Of a stretch of DNA of 64,000 nucleotides, positions 12,235 through 22,604 are shown one piece after another. The stretch is from Phialophora verrucosa. Its lineage: Eukaryota; Ascomycota; Eurotiomycetes; Chaetothyriales; Herpotrichiellaceae. The notes beneath the pieces are model-generated. The model saw only the letters and a list, made by a program, of their open reading frames with translations. It searched no databases and was not told the DNA's origin. The position numbers were made by a program, and so were the translations under genes. The stretch is taken from positions 434,001-498,000 of the forward strand of contig MSED01000002.1 of NCBI GenBank assembly GCA_002099365.1. Reading direction: 5' to 3'. Within the stretch, counting starts at the first letter, position 1, and the number at the start of each line of letters is the position of its first letter.

Positions 12235-12969
12235 GATGTAGTAATTCTTGCAGTGTTATCGTGACGATCAGTTCCCTTCTCCTTTGTTCATCTGGCATAT
12301 TTTCGCAGGATCGAGGGATGTTGGATGGCCTTAGAGGTCCGGCAGCATGTGAAGGCTAAGTGAGGACACAGTGAATTGAGCTAGACCTGTTCCCAACCTG
12401 ACCGTGCTCGATGCGACCGTGTGTAGGACATGTGAAGCGTTGTCGCGCGAGAGCTTGTGAGAAGGGAAAAAAGGAATCGCAGTCGGGGTGAGGCAGAAGA
12501 TGAGATCAAGCTGCAGGATGTCACACTGAGTGGCTGTACCAAGCAGCTGTCTCTTCACCCCACGACCATTCGCTCAATTGCAGGCACAATCCGTCACGAT
12601 TGGCCTGCCGCCTGGGCTATCCTGAGGCACACACGAGGCAGGAAACTCGGGACGACCGCCAGCAGATCTAGGGTCCCTGCGCACCTCCCTCAGGCTACTC
12701 GGCTTCGGGCTGCAAGGCAAATCGGTGCAGATCTGCAGGTGAGCGTGAGAGAGTGGCGGACAATTGTGTGCTCGTGGATTGGATGTGTTCGCTGATGTGT
12801 TGGCACCTTGTGACAGGATGCGGGCAAAGGGTGTTGTTTCTTTTCCATCGGTTTTAGGCATAGGCCAGAAGTTTGTCCTAAGGGGAAGAGGCTGCTCCCG
12901 CTTATGGAGGCCACATGGAGATTTTCCAGCCACGCCCGAGATCTACCAAAGTGCCATTCTCTATTTCTC
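12235..12969. other. Intergenic, J-protein promoter and aminotransferase 3' side
   Basis: This is the upstream region of the reverse-strand J-protein gene and the downstream region of the next reverse-strand gene. The frames on both strands are short and unrelated to known families. I see nothing else here. Confidence 0.5.
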
Positions 12970-14328
12970 CTATGATATCACCTTGCTTGCTTCTGCCTCG
13001 CGTTTCTTTTGTCCGTCGACCTGAGAGCCCTGTAACGAACCCGAATAGATCTGAGTCAAGACAGATCTGAGCTCGGTCAGAAATCGATCAACCTCTTTTT
13101 CCGTGCCCACTGTTATCCGCAGGCAGCCCTTGCACCCGTACTCCTTGCCTCGAAACCTGACCACCACTCCCCGTTGCCCGGCCATTGTTTCATATAAAGT
13201 AAGAGCCGTTCTATTGTCTGGCTGTCCGCCTTCGTCTCGTGGCTTGTCAAGTATTTCAACCAGCAAAAAATTGGAATCTGTCGCTCCGCGGAAACGCCCG
13301 ATTCCGGGTATTCGTGGTAGCTCTTGCAACAGCCTTTCTCGTTGTTGCAAGATCTTCTCCCGATTCTGTCGCATAACCTTCAGATTCCCTTCCTGCAACG
13401 CCGCTATTGCAATAGCACTCGTCGGGCTTGAAATATTATAGGGCGCCTTCATGTTGTTGAGCAAGGCTGCAATCTCAGGACTGCTGAAAGCGACACCCAG
13501 TCGAATGCCAGCCAGACCGAACGCCTTGCTCAGTGTCTGCATCACCACCAGGTTTGGCCATTCCAATACCCACTCAGCTAGACTTGATCCCTCCGGCGCG
13601 AAATCAATGTATGCCTCGTCAACGATGACGATACCATTCCAAGTCGGATGCTCGAGGATTTGCAGGATATCCTCTTTGCGAATGAGCCCCGCAGTAGGGT
13701 TCCCAGGGGAGCATATGTATACCATCTTGATTGACGGATCCGCCGACAGCTTGTTCGAGATTTGCTGCGGTTGCAATGAGAACCCGTCGTCGGGATTGAG
13801 GGGCACATGGACAATCTCAATGTCATTCACATCTGCGCTCACGGCATACATGCCATACGTGGGCGGACAGGTCAAGATCTTGTCTTTTCCAGGTGCGCAA
13901 AAGCACCGTAACAAAGCGTCAATGGCTTCGTCCGAGCCCACACCACAAAAGAGATTCTCAGGTCTCAGGTCCCTGTCCGTGTGGGTGTGAGTATTCCGCA
14001 AGCTGCAGAACAGTTCTTTTAGCTCGACTTGGTGAGGATCAGGGTATCTGTTCAAGCCCAGGAAGTCGACCTGATATTTCGCTTCGGGGCCGTTGCCCTG
14101 CCCGTGGATCCCATTTTCACCGAGTGCCAGGCCTGGACCGTACGCGTTCTCGTTCGCGTCGAGGAGGATATTCGTGCCATCGTCCTTGTAGTCACTACGG
14201 TCATGAGTCAGACGGGCGGGACTTTCGATGAGAAGCACTTACTCTCTAGCACATCTGTAGGGCTGTAGTTTGAGGATATTGGGTCTCGCACATCTCGACA
14301 AGTCAAAAGGCGATCCTTTCTTCGCCAT
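12970..14328 (-). CDS. HIS5: Histidinol-phosphate aminotransferase
   Basis: Exons at 14328-14243 and 14194-12970, with a 48-nt intron (GTAAGT...CGTAG), encode 436 residues. Without the first exon the protein would lack the family N-terminus FDLSRCARPNILKLQPYRCA. The fold-type I PLP enzyme shows LLDANENAYGPG (about 39-50), SPGNPTAG, DEAY with the pyridine-contacting Asp222, and LSKAFGLAG with the PLP lysine Lys252. It converts imidazole-acetol phosphate plus glutamate to histidinol phosphate in histidine biosynthesis, in the cytosol. Its C-terminal 20 residues are polar and variable. A perfect hairpin lies just upstream (14464-14492), and a TGACTC half-site, the core of the Gcn4/CPC1 element, is at 14823-14828. 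This fits cross-pathway amino-acid control but is only suggestive. Confidence 0.96.
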
Positions 14329-14463
14329 TGTTTTATTTGCGCTCAGATCTCAAATCAGTCCTGGCGGAAACGAAAAATTATCTGGTTCGCATCTTCTCCA
14401 GCTCGATCGCGACCTTCTCCGCACCGCCCACCATGGGCCCCGCTGCATGCGCCAGGCACCGGT

Positions 14464-14492
14464 CCCTGGTAGGGGCCAAGCACCTACCAGGG
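14464..14492. repeat. Perfect 10-bp hairpin upstream of HIS5
   Basis: CCCTGGTAGG at 14464-14473 and its exact complement CCTACCAGGG at 14483-14492 flank a 9-nt loop. It lies about 136 bp upstream of the HIS5 start codon, so it may fall in the 5' leader of the transcript. A GC-rich hairpin in a leader could slow scanning, but this is inference. Confidence 0.6.
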
Positions 14493-15468
14493 TGAAGCCC
14501 GCAGCTTAGTCACCAAGTCTATTCCTTTCAGGTTAGACGCCAACCCCCTACCGAGGACTCACACTACACTACGAGGTACTACCACACCTCCTGTGTAAGA
14601 TAGGCTTGCAGACCATCCTCCAGTCAACTGATGCATAGCTGCCTTTGATACCCTTCCCACTCGAGGTTACACACATCACCAGGACTATCGTGCTCCAAGC
14701 TTCTACGTGGGGTAGGGACTTTTCGAGCCTCACTCGGCTTCTCTCAGTTGCAGAGTACCAGTCCAATGTTCTGGATAGTCGGATCTGATTTGGTAGGGAA
14801 AAAAATCAAAAAGCCCATTCATTGACTCTCAGCCCTCGTCATTCGGTCGGTACACCACTTTCCCACCAGGCACAGGATTCATACGGCAATGAAGCGGAGC
14901 TCCAAGCCCTGCAGTATTATCACGAGCGAGCATCACAATATGCTGGCAAATGCGCTGTTCGGTCTTTCTGGGACCAACACCTGCATCTGCTGAGTAGATT
15001 ACACTCGGTTCAGTGATGGAGGACTCCCTTTAGCGCTTGGTGATCAATTCGCCCACCACTAAAGGCCCTCCAACTGCTCACGACTCGCAAATTTCCTAAT
15101 GACTGTACACACCTGGCTGGGCTTCACCTTAGAGACCATGCCACCCAAGAAGAAGTCCTGAGCTTCACTGCTCGTGAAGGGTTTAATCGGTGACTGCGCT
15201 GTATGACGGTCGTCTTGCTAGCTGATGTTTGGTGAGGTGAAAGCTCGATGTTACGAAATAGGCAGACAGTTGAAATGCCTGTCCTTACGACCACGAATAT
15301 TCACATGGATGCGCACGCAGTGACAGGATTTAGCTTTCAGGACGATAAGTACCAGCCTCTCTGGCTTGTTCCTTTGTATTCGCTATCAACCAACTCCTGC
15401 TGTCGAAGTCACCAGTTCTATCCCGCACATCCGTTTCCAGCCAGTGAACGCGACACCACAGATCCAAA
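14493..15468. other. Divergent intergenic region, HIS5 / secreted protein
   Basis: This is the shared upstream region of HIS5 (reverse) and the secreted-protein gene (forward). No coding frame is supported. It includes the TGACTC half-site at 14823-14828. Confidence 0.5.
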
Positions 15469-16062
15469 ATGAAGTTCACTCTTGCCTCATTGTCCCTTGT
15501 CTTGTTGGGTGTGGCCAACGCCAAAGCAATCCCGGCCATTCAAGTCTCGGACATCTACAGCCTCGTTCCGCGCAATACGACCTTCGACAGCACTGAGCTC
15601 GCCAGCACTACTGGGCAAGGCATCTACGACATCACTCCCCGTCCGTTTGGCGCGCCATGCGGGATGACTTGGGACGTGACAATCAGTGTGAATGCAGCTG
15701 GCGACCAAACCAAAGCCAGCCCACTCTGCAAGTACCTTCACACGTACATCACGCTTCCAACTTCCCAGGGGATCTCCGACAAGAAGCTCAATTTCATCTA
15801 CCTGTGCCCTCCTCTTTGGCCTGCACCGACCTCTCCTGAAGGATACGGCAACCATAACATCAAATTCATTGTCACCGGCCCGACGTCCTTCCCTGGCAGT
15901 CAGGCCACGGTCGACGCGAATCTCAATGTGCTCAATATACATGCCATTCCGCCGTCGAATATCAACATCCCGGTCAAGCTCGGTTACTATTTTGACACCC
16001 ACAATCCGACAAAACCAGGCTTCAAAATGCTCACATTTCGCACCATCGCCTGCGCAGCGTGA
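15469..16062 (+). CDS. Small secreted protein, function unknown
   Basis: This is one exon of 197 residues. The N-terminus is a clear signal peptide (MKFTLASLSLVLLGVANA, cleavage expected near 18-20). The mature part of about 178 residues has four cysteines at 64, 87, 113 and 195, enough for two disulphides, and an N-glycosylation sequon near 36. It has no membrane segment and no C-terminal GPI signal. The pattern is beta-rich, with many Thr/Val/Ile/Pro. I do not recognise a family. Size, secretion and even cysteine number resemble effector-like or cell-surface proteins of moulds, but nothing in the sequence proves such a role. The next gene converges on it with a 246-bp gap. Confidence 0.85.
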   Translation: MKFTLASLSLVLLGVANAKAIPAIQVSDIYSLVPRNTTFDSTELASTTGQGIYDITPRPFGAPCGMTWDVTISVNAAGDQTKASPLCKYLHTYITLPTSQGISDKKLNFIYLCPPLWPAPTSPEGYGNHNIKFIVTGPTSFPGSQATVDANLNVLNIHAIPPSNINIPVKLGYYFDTHNPTKPGFKMLTFRTIACAA

Positions 16063-16308
16063 TTGCTCGACAAACACAACATGGGGGGTTAAGTCAGGTC
16101 GGGCAGGTCATGGCATGTATGTTTCTGGATCACTCCGTTGAGTCGCGCTTTGGTGGTGGAACTAATCGTAGCCCGAGCGGAAGCAATGAGGGGTGGTTCT
16201 GTACGAGCATATCAGAGGCTTTTATAGCATTTAACGACGGTGCTGATACACTTGGCCAAAGCCGCATAGCAAGGTGGTTGTGGATGATAGCCCCGTCCCA
16301 GTCTTCAT

Positions 16309-18554
16309 TTACTGCCACCACTTCTTCCCCCATCCACCCTTCCTCGGACCCCAATCCTCTTTGATCGCGGCATCAAGAGCATCGATGCTCAAGTAGTCCA
16401 CACCTTCCCGGACCAGCACCCGCCAGATATAATTTCGCAGCCCAACAGGCCACACGGGGATCCCCCAGTATCGGACCTTCAGGCCGCGAGAATGGGCGCC
16501 GCGGATCTGTCTGCGGATATGGTCGAGTTGCACTTGTGACAAAGAAGAGTGCCATGGATATCCGACGGACTTGACAAAGGATGCCGAAGCAAAATAAGAG
16601 TTTGCCGGAGAGTAGACGTCCGGGTTCGTTGGTAAAGAGGACATTTGCTCCAGCGGCGCATCATAGAAGATGTCTCGGTAAGTCGAATTCTGGACCACAC
16701 GATTGGACGGTGCGTTTCCGGATGCAACGATCGTCACAGGACCAGGCACAACCGCCGTTCCGTTGAAGTAAGTCAAATAGTTGCTTTCACGGAACGGTGC
16801 AATGTCGGCTGATAGCCGGTGCCATATCATCTCGGGATCGTTTTTGAAATCCACCAGCAACACGAGCGATTGCTCTGGATCGGCCGAGAAAACGCCATTG
16901 ACTTCGCTTCCCATAGATCGAACAAAGTCTGGTACACGATTTTGGTGGTTGAGCATGTCCTGCAGCGGATATAGGTACAGGCTTTTCAGTGTTCGATTCT
17001 GACGTATGCCGGCAGCTGTGTGCGCGACGTAGAGTTCATCGTCTACTTGCCAGACATCGGCTTCGACACTGGTGCAACCAGCTCGAATAGCTTGGTATAG
17101 GGGCTCCTTCCGGAAAAAGTCGTCATGAGAATGACACATGACGGGCTGAACCCCAGCTGTAAGACGATCCAAGCCCCCACCTTTGAGCCTAGGGATTTCT
17201 TTGTAAGGGCTAGAGATCAGATCCAGACCATCCGGGAAAACCGCCACAAGGAAGCGGTGCAGGGATGAGAGGCCCTGGACCACTCCTCTATCATGCTTCA
17301 GTTGAATTGAGTCTTGGGCAGGGAAAATTATGGACTTACAACAGCATCAAGGCCACTTTGAGCAGAGATGATTCCCTCAATCTCCGGACGAGACGTCTCC
17401 GAAGTCTTGAGGCCACATGATAGCTTAACCCAAAATGCCGTCTTCCACGGCGGTCTGGTATGGACGAATTCTCAGGGCTCTTGAGCTTTAACGAACTTCT
17501 TGATGGACGACTATGTGTGCGCATGGCATCGTGTTTCGTGACTTCATCGGTATGGTAGCCTATCTCAATGTCTCCACGACCGCTGGCTTCACCATTGTCG
17601 ATCTGGAAGGTCTCAAGGAGTTCAATGTTTTCAGTGTCTTCAGTGTCTTCGGCTGCGAGCAGATGCTCCAGGACACCAAGTTGAGGTTTCGCTGCCTGGG
17701 CCGACGAAGGCTCTGCCTGCCTGATGTATGGCTTATCACACTCTGGATGTGTGAGCGGCCTGTAGTCGCGTCGATAGGTGGCATATGCGACCACCAAGCC
17801 TAGGAGACTGCCACAGGAAACATCGTATATGTCATGTCGGTAGTCTGCTAGCCGCGACATTGCCACCAGTGCTGCGCAAACCAGCGGCGCCAGGAAGACG
17901 AGGATACTCGCTAGGTCCGTAGGCGGTCGAAAAACACGCATTTGACCAGCCAGGAACAAGCTTAAATATCCAAGTCCGGAAAAAGCCCAACTGCTGTGAG
18001 CACTCGGAAAACTGCGCCAGCCATCTAGAAGAGTTTGAAGATCGGGCTGCGTGCAGACAGCGATAGTAACCAAAGCATGCTGAGGCGTGTCTATCTCAGG
18101 CTGGCAGCGGGCTATCAGGTCCGGACGAGGACGGCCTGTGGCCGATTTAATGATATCTGTCAGAAGCGTGGTTAGGTATACGCTGAAGAACAGCCCGAGG
18201 ATGGTGACATGTGCCTTGTGCACGCCCGGCCTTGCTACAATCGCCCAGATGATCAAGACTACCAGCGGAGCTCCTCCAGAGATCAGAGTATTCTCTCTAG
18301 AAGATACGCGTTGGACGCTGGCATATGGATATTGGATGGCGCGGTCGTCTAGTCGAAACATTTGTTGCACAGGCTCCAGGAAGAAACGCAGCTCCATGTC
18401 GTCAGCTATCTGCCCGCGCTTCTTGTGAGGGACCTACCGAGAATAATGTGACGAAAAGCAGAACAAATCCAAAATAGTCAAAGGCATATGACCGGTGCCA
18501 GAAGCGGGAGAGGGAGGCCATCCAGGAAGCCCACTGACTCTTCGCGGGCCTCAT
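16309..18554 (-). CDS. PAP2 lipid phosphatase fused to AIM6-type phosphodiesterase
   Basis: Exons at 18554-18438, 18391-17340 and 17287-16309 join in frame to 715 residues. Introns are 46 nt (GTAGGT...GGAG with a CTGAC branch) and 52 nt (GTAAGT...GATAG). Residues 1-230 are a multi-pass PAP2 phosphatase: KSATGRPRP (from Lys121), PSAH (168-171) and SRLADYRHDIYD (218-229) carry the catalytic residues. A basic, disordered linker follows. A further hydrophobic segment is assembled across the second intron at about 383-405. The AIM6/GDPD-like domain begins at VMCHSHDD (His442), with Glu465 and Asp467 in SVEADVW. The AIM6 frame has no usable ATG of its own in its exon. It is predicted to act on phosphatidate/diacylglycerol-pyrophosphate type lipids, plus a phosphodiester of unknown identity. 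Overlapping separate transcripts are the alternative. Confidence 0.8.
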
Positions 18555-18980
18555 CGCTGGTTTAGAAGGAGGGCGAGCGGTAAAGACAAGTTATCAGGTA
18601 GATTGTGATTGTAATGGATGTTTGATAACTCTCCGGCGAGAAGAGATGCGCACTTCCACTGTCGCGCGCACGAGCGCTTTCGCTCCTTGGCCGACTCCAA
18701 GCTCCCGCCGGGTTTCATGCGTTCTGGAGCAGAGGGAGCTGTTTTTGGTGTTCTGTGCTGTACTCGTATTCAGTGACGCGCGGCTGCACCGACGCCCCAT
18801 ATTCGCCTCGGTGAGCATAGCGCCGAATGTGTTAAAACGGCATAATTCAAGTGCCAAATCAAGCCACCATTTCACCCGCAAGCCTCGTTACGCTGTACTT
18901 CGGACCCCCCACCAACACCTTTCCCACTGCCACGCCCCTCGTCGTCGTTCTTCCTCCTCTTTACAGCAGGCGACATCACC
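18555..18980. promoter_or_regulatory. Bidirectional promoter region
   Basis: This 426-bp gap separates the starts of the PAP2-AIM6 gene (reverse) and Snu23 (forward). It must hold both promoters. I did not find a clear TATA box. Pyrimidine-rich stretches just before 18981 are usual for fungal housekeeping genes. Confidence 0.55.
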
Positions 18981-19643
18981 ATGGCCGAACGTAAATCTGC
19001 CTACGGCGCCACCGCCGCCAGCGACACCGACTTTCGCCGCACCTGGGACCGCGCTGAATATGCCGAAAAGGCCAAACAAAAAGATCAAGAACGTCGCGAG
19101 GAGGCAAAGGCACGCTACGAGGCCAAGTTAGAAGGCAAGAAATGGCACAAGCCCGTGGACTTCTCGACCCTTGACTCCACCTCCGCAAGGGGTTCGAGAC
19201 TCGATGTGGCGAGCATGGTTGGGAAGTCCACGCTGGTACCCGCAGGCGCAGGCGTGGGCAAACGAGGCAAAGGCGCCGGCTTCTACTGCGAGGCGTGTGA
19301 TTTGACGTACAAGGACAACGTGCAGTACATCGAGCATCTAAACTCCAAACAACATTTGGTGAATACCGGGCAGAGTGGGGAGGTTAAACGGGCGACGTTG
19401 CAAGATGTGCATGAGAGGCTGGAAATGTTGAAAGCGAGGAAACGGCAGCAGGAGGAAGAAGACCGCTTGGCTGGGGAAGTGGATATCAAGGAACGGATCA
19501 AGAAGGCGGAGGATAGAGATGAGGCAGAGCGCGAGGAGAAGAGACGGAAGAGGAACGAGAAGAGAAGGGCCGCAAAGGAGGAGAGGAACGGAGGGATCAA
19601 GCGAGAAGACGAGTGGGAAGGAAGACTGGGGATTATTTCATGA
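18981..19643 (+). CDS. SNU23: U4/U6.U5 tri-snRNP protein Snu23 (ZMAT2 family)
   Basis: This intronless frame encodes 220 residues, the normal size for the family. A charged, coiled-coil-like N-terminus (WDRAEYAEKAKQKDQERREE, about 22-41) is followed by a conserved KKWHKPVDF block. A U1-type C2H2 zinc finger comes next, with Cys103, Cys106, His119 and His125 in FYCEACDLTYKDNVQYIEHL. The C-terminus is a long, highly charged helix rich in Lys, Arg and Glu. Family members sit in the spliceosomal tri-snRNP and act during B complex activation near the 5' splice site and the U6 ACAGA region. The gene is divergent from PAP2-AIM6. No unusual feature was seen. Confidence 0.95.
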   Translation: MAERKSAYGATAASDTDFRRTWDRAEYAEKAKQKDQERREEAKARYEAKLEGKKWHKPVDFSTLDSTSARGSRLDVASMVGKSTLVPAGAGVGKRGKGAGFYCEACDLTYKDNVQYIEHLNSKQHLVNTGQSGEVKRATLQDVHERLEMLKARKRQQEEEDRLAGEVDIKERIKKAEDRDEAEREEKRRKRNEKRRAAKEERNGGIKREDEWEGRLGIIS

Positions 19644-20725
19644 GCTGGATGGCCTCTGAAACGGAATCATCCTTCCCACGATTATTCGGATATTACTACG
19701 TCTTCCGTGAGAGCGAGTTGACACTGTCACCAAGACCAGAGGTTTGCGTGTACAACCTCCCTGCTTCCGGACCGAGACAAGGCCAAACAGCCACGGCGAC
19801 AGGATCGCGGGCATCCCCTCCTCATGGAGGCTTGGACGATTTCCAGCTCCTGCCCGAATGACGATACAGCATTACACCAAGGCACTATTTCCAATCGGTT
19901 GGTTTGCGGAGTCCCCAGTCATTCGGCCACACTGGCAGCTTCACAGCCAAATGCTTGTCAGAAGAAGTGTCAAAGCGGTCTCATGTCGTCTACGCTGTGC
20001 AGGCTATAAGACCGAAATTCACGAGGGACAATGCGCACAACACACAAGCGACCGCCACAGAGTCGTCTGCTCACCAATACACAAATGGAATTAAAGTCCA
20101 CACCTCACTGTCGAGGCTGGACTGAGGCTGTGGCGACGTGGGCGCAGGCGAACGCGGCCTCGGCTGCCCTTGCAGCCCTTGGTGGCCTCGTGCGAGTGTT
20201 GACGTCATTCGATGGGAGGACAATCCGCTCAGCCTCGTCAGTCGAAGCAACAAACATCTCTTCGACCACGACGTGTAAGAACTATCGCTCATTGCTGGGC
20301 AATGCCAACAGGCAGCCCAGCCAGCTCTGATAGACGGCTTCTTTCAGACTCGCAAACAAACAGAGAGAGGAGAAGCCCTTCATGATTGGCCAAGCAGCGG
20401 CCGCATATGTCAATGACGCAGCTGTACCTGGATCATCTTCTGTGACCGCTGCGAGCCCCTCAATCGTCAAGTGAATATCTCCTGAGCATGATCGAAAGCT
20501 CACGCTTACCCCACGGTTGACGCGATTGCCTCCAGAGCGTGTACCGTCTCCTACCCCATCGACGTCACCTTTTCTCACGGGAGACTTCGCTCGGAGACTT
20601 CTCATATACTTCACCTCCCCTTGCTTGCACTCTCACTCTCAAACTCTCAACTAATCTGCTCGCTTACTTGACTGGACTTCAGATTTTGATCACCTCACCA
20701 CTCAGTTACACACTACACATTCATC
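19644..20725. other. Intergenic, upstream of the BLI-3-like gene
   Basis: This is about 1.1 kb without a supported gene. The last 150 bp before 20726 are C/T-rich (CTCTCACTCTCAAACTCTCAAC), a common fungal core promoter and leader composition. A reverse frame at 20282-20614 shows no family resemblance. Confidence 0.5.
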
Positions 20726-21496
20726 ATGGCGTCCTCAGATCCGTAGGTCTTAGACTTGTTACCGCCCTGTCCCCCTTCCACAAGAGAATGCACACTGCGC
20801 CTCCTTCGAGAAGACGCTGACATGAGACATGCTCCAACAGGTACACTCAAAAGAACAAGGACGAGCCCGGCACCGAGGAGAAGATCACCGCTCTCAGTGC
20901 CTTCGTCAAGTCCTCCAAGTTCGGCATGATGACTACCCGCATCGCGGATTCCGGACTGCTAGTGTCAAGATGCATGGCAGTAGCTGCTCAAGTATGTCAT
21001 TCAAATATTAATCATTGTTCCCCGTGACGCGGTATGGGCGAAAGGACTGCCATACTAATATTCTCTTTCCCTCAAGGAATCCGGAGGCGTCGACTACCTG
21101 TTCCACACCAACACCGAATCCGGCAAGACCGACGACCTCAACTCTGACGAGCATGTCAACATCTCCTTCCTCACTCCCAACGGCTCGTGGGCCTCCATCT
21201 CTGGCACCGCCAGCATCATCACCGACCGCGACACCGTCAAGAAATACTACACCCCGACGTTGAAGACCTGGGTCGGCGACCAAGGCGACGGGGTCCACGA
21301 CGGAAGCGAGAATGACCCCCGAATCGGCATCATTAAAGTCAAGGCCCTGACCGCGACGTACGCGTTGCCCAAGGGAACGAGTGTCGGACGAGGTATCGAG
21401 ATGGTCAAGGGCGCAATCACAGGCGAGACCGCGGACGTCACTCAGCTGCGGGAGATCAGCGAGCAGGAGATCCAGCAGTGGAGAAGCTCGCACTGA
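20726..21496 (+). CDS. BLI-3-like FMN-binding split-barrel protein (PNPOx-like)
   Basis: Exons at 20726-20742, 20841-20991 and 21077-21496 encode 195 residues. The first exon is only 17 nt (MASSDP); introns are 98 and 85 nt with GTAGGT...CAACAG and GTATGT...CTCAAG ends. The product matches the blue-light-inducible BLI-3 / general-stress FMN-binding type: DPYTQKNKDEPG at the start, FGMMTTRIADSGLLVSRCMA as the first flavin-barrel strands, FHTNTESGKTDDL, then VNISFLTPNGSWASISG and KTWVGDQGDGVHDG. It should bind FMN in a homodimeric split barrel. In Neurospora the relative is induced by light through the White Collar complex. Whether that holds here cannot be read from the promoter. It acts in the cytosol, with the substrate unknown. 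Confidence 0.93.
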
Positions 21497-22604
21497 GCTG
21501 AGACGCGCCACGGGGTACAGGTACGGCTACCAGGAACCTTCCTAGATGCCAATGGCTGTCTTTTGGCCAGTGCCAAAGATCGCGGAGACATCCTGAGGCC
21601 AGGAATGATAGGACCCCGACAGGTTGTTTACCAGGGATAGGGGTGCACAACCCGGGGATTTATGTAGGACGAGGGGACAGTCCTCCCCGAGCAGACACAC
21701 TATGCCTGGGACCAACTGATGTGGCACTGCGAGTCTGGTTGACACCAGTGACCTCTAGCCCTCTAGTACCCATTAGAGCAAAATTTTCAATGGACGTAAC
21801 GGACACTCGGTTGCTACCGAATAACCAGACTGCTATAATGCTGTAGTCTCCGGACTCGTCGGCGCCTCCTTTGTATCAGGTGCCAGCGAGCAAACGAGCT
21901 CACGCAGAAGTCCCTTCAATAGTACTGGGTGGTGAGAGAAGATTCTCATAATATTACATATTGTCTGCCCACTGAAGAGCTGGGGATCTATTTCGCTAGT
22001 GAAAGCAAGTCACCTCCTTGGTTCCCGTTCCTCATCTCCTGACTATATACCTCACATGCTGGCCGAAACTTTGTCCTTAGACAAGCCGCCCAAGTAGTTT
22101 CGTTCTCGCAATCACACTTGTACACACATTGGGCGGGCGTCGAGATGCCCCCGAATGTCCAGTCTAGATGTACACACTTCCGTACCAAGTAAACTTCGGT
22201 ACATCATATAGCGTCACCAAAAGGGATTTGGTATTTTGGTCGTCCTGCCCACAGCCATTCATACACCGGGTATTATCTCTGCCAGATTTTTCAAGGTGAT
22301 AACCCGTGCCTTTTCTTGTGTCACGGCAGGACCAGGCAAGCACTCCCAGACTCCATTCTCCATTTTGATGCAATTGACGGTAAAAGACACATGAGAAGTG
22401 AAGTGCGATGGGCTAGGTTTTGCATATAGTCCCGTCGGGAGACGCTGTAGGCGAGATCGAGGAGAATCCAGGGTGCCGATGGTGCACCAGAGTCAACAGG
22501 TGAGCGACGTCTTCCCAGAAAGGCGCCGTAGCCGTCAAATGAGATCCAGGATAGGCAACGGTCTCTCTGCCAGCCAAATATTGAAGTCGGAGCCAGCCCA
22601 TCAC
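21497..22604. other. Convergent intergenic region
   Basis: This is about 1.1 kb between the 3' ends of the BLI-3-like gene (forward) and the DEAD-box gene (reverse). The short frames lack family signals. I see no repeat or RNA gene here. Confidence 0.5.
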
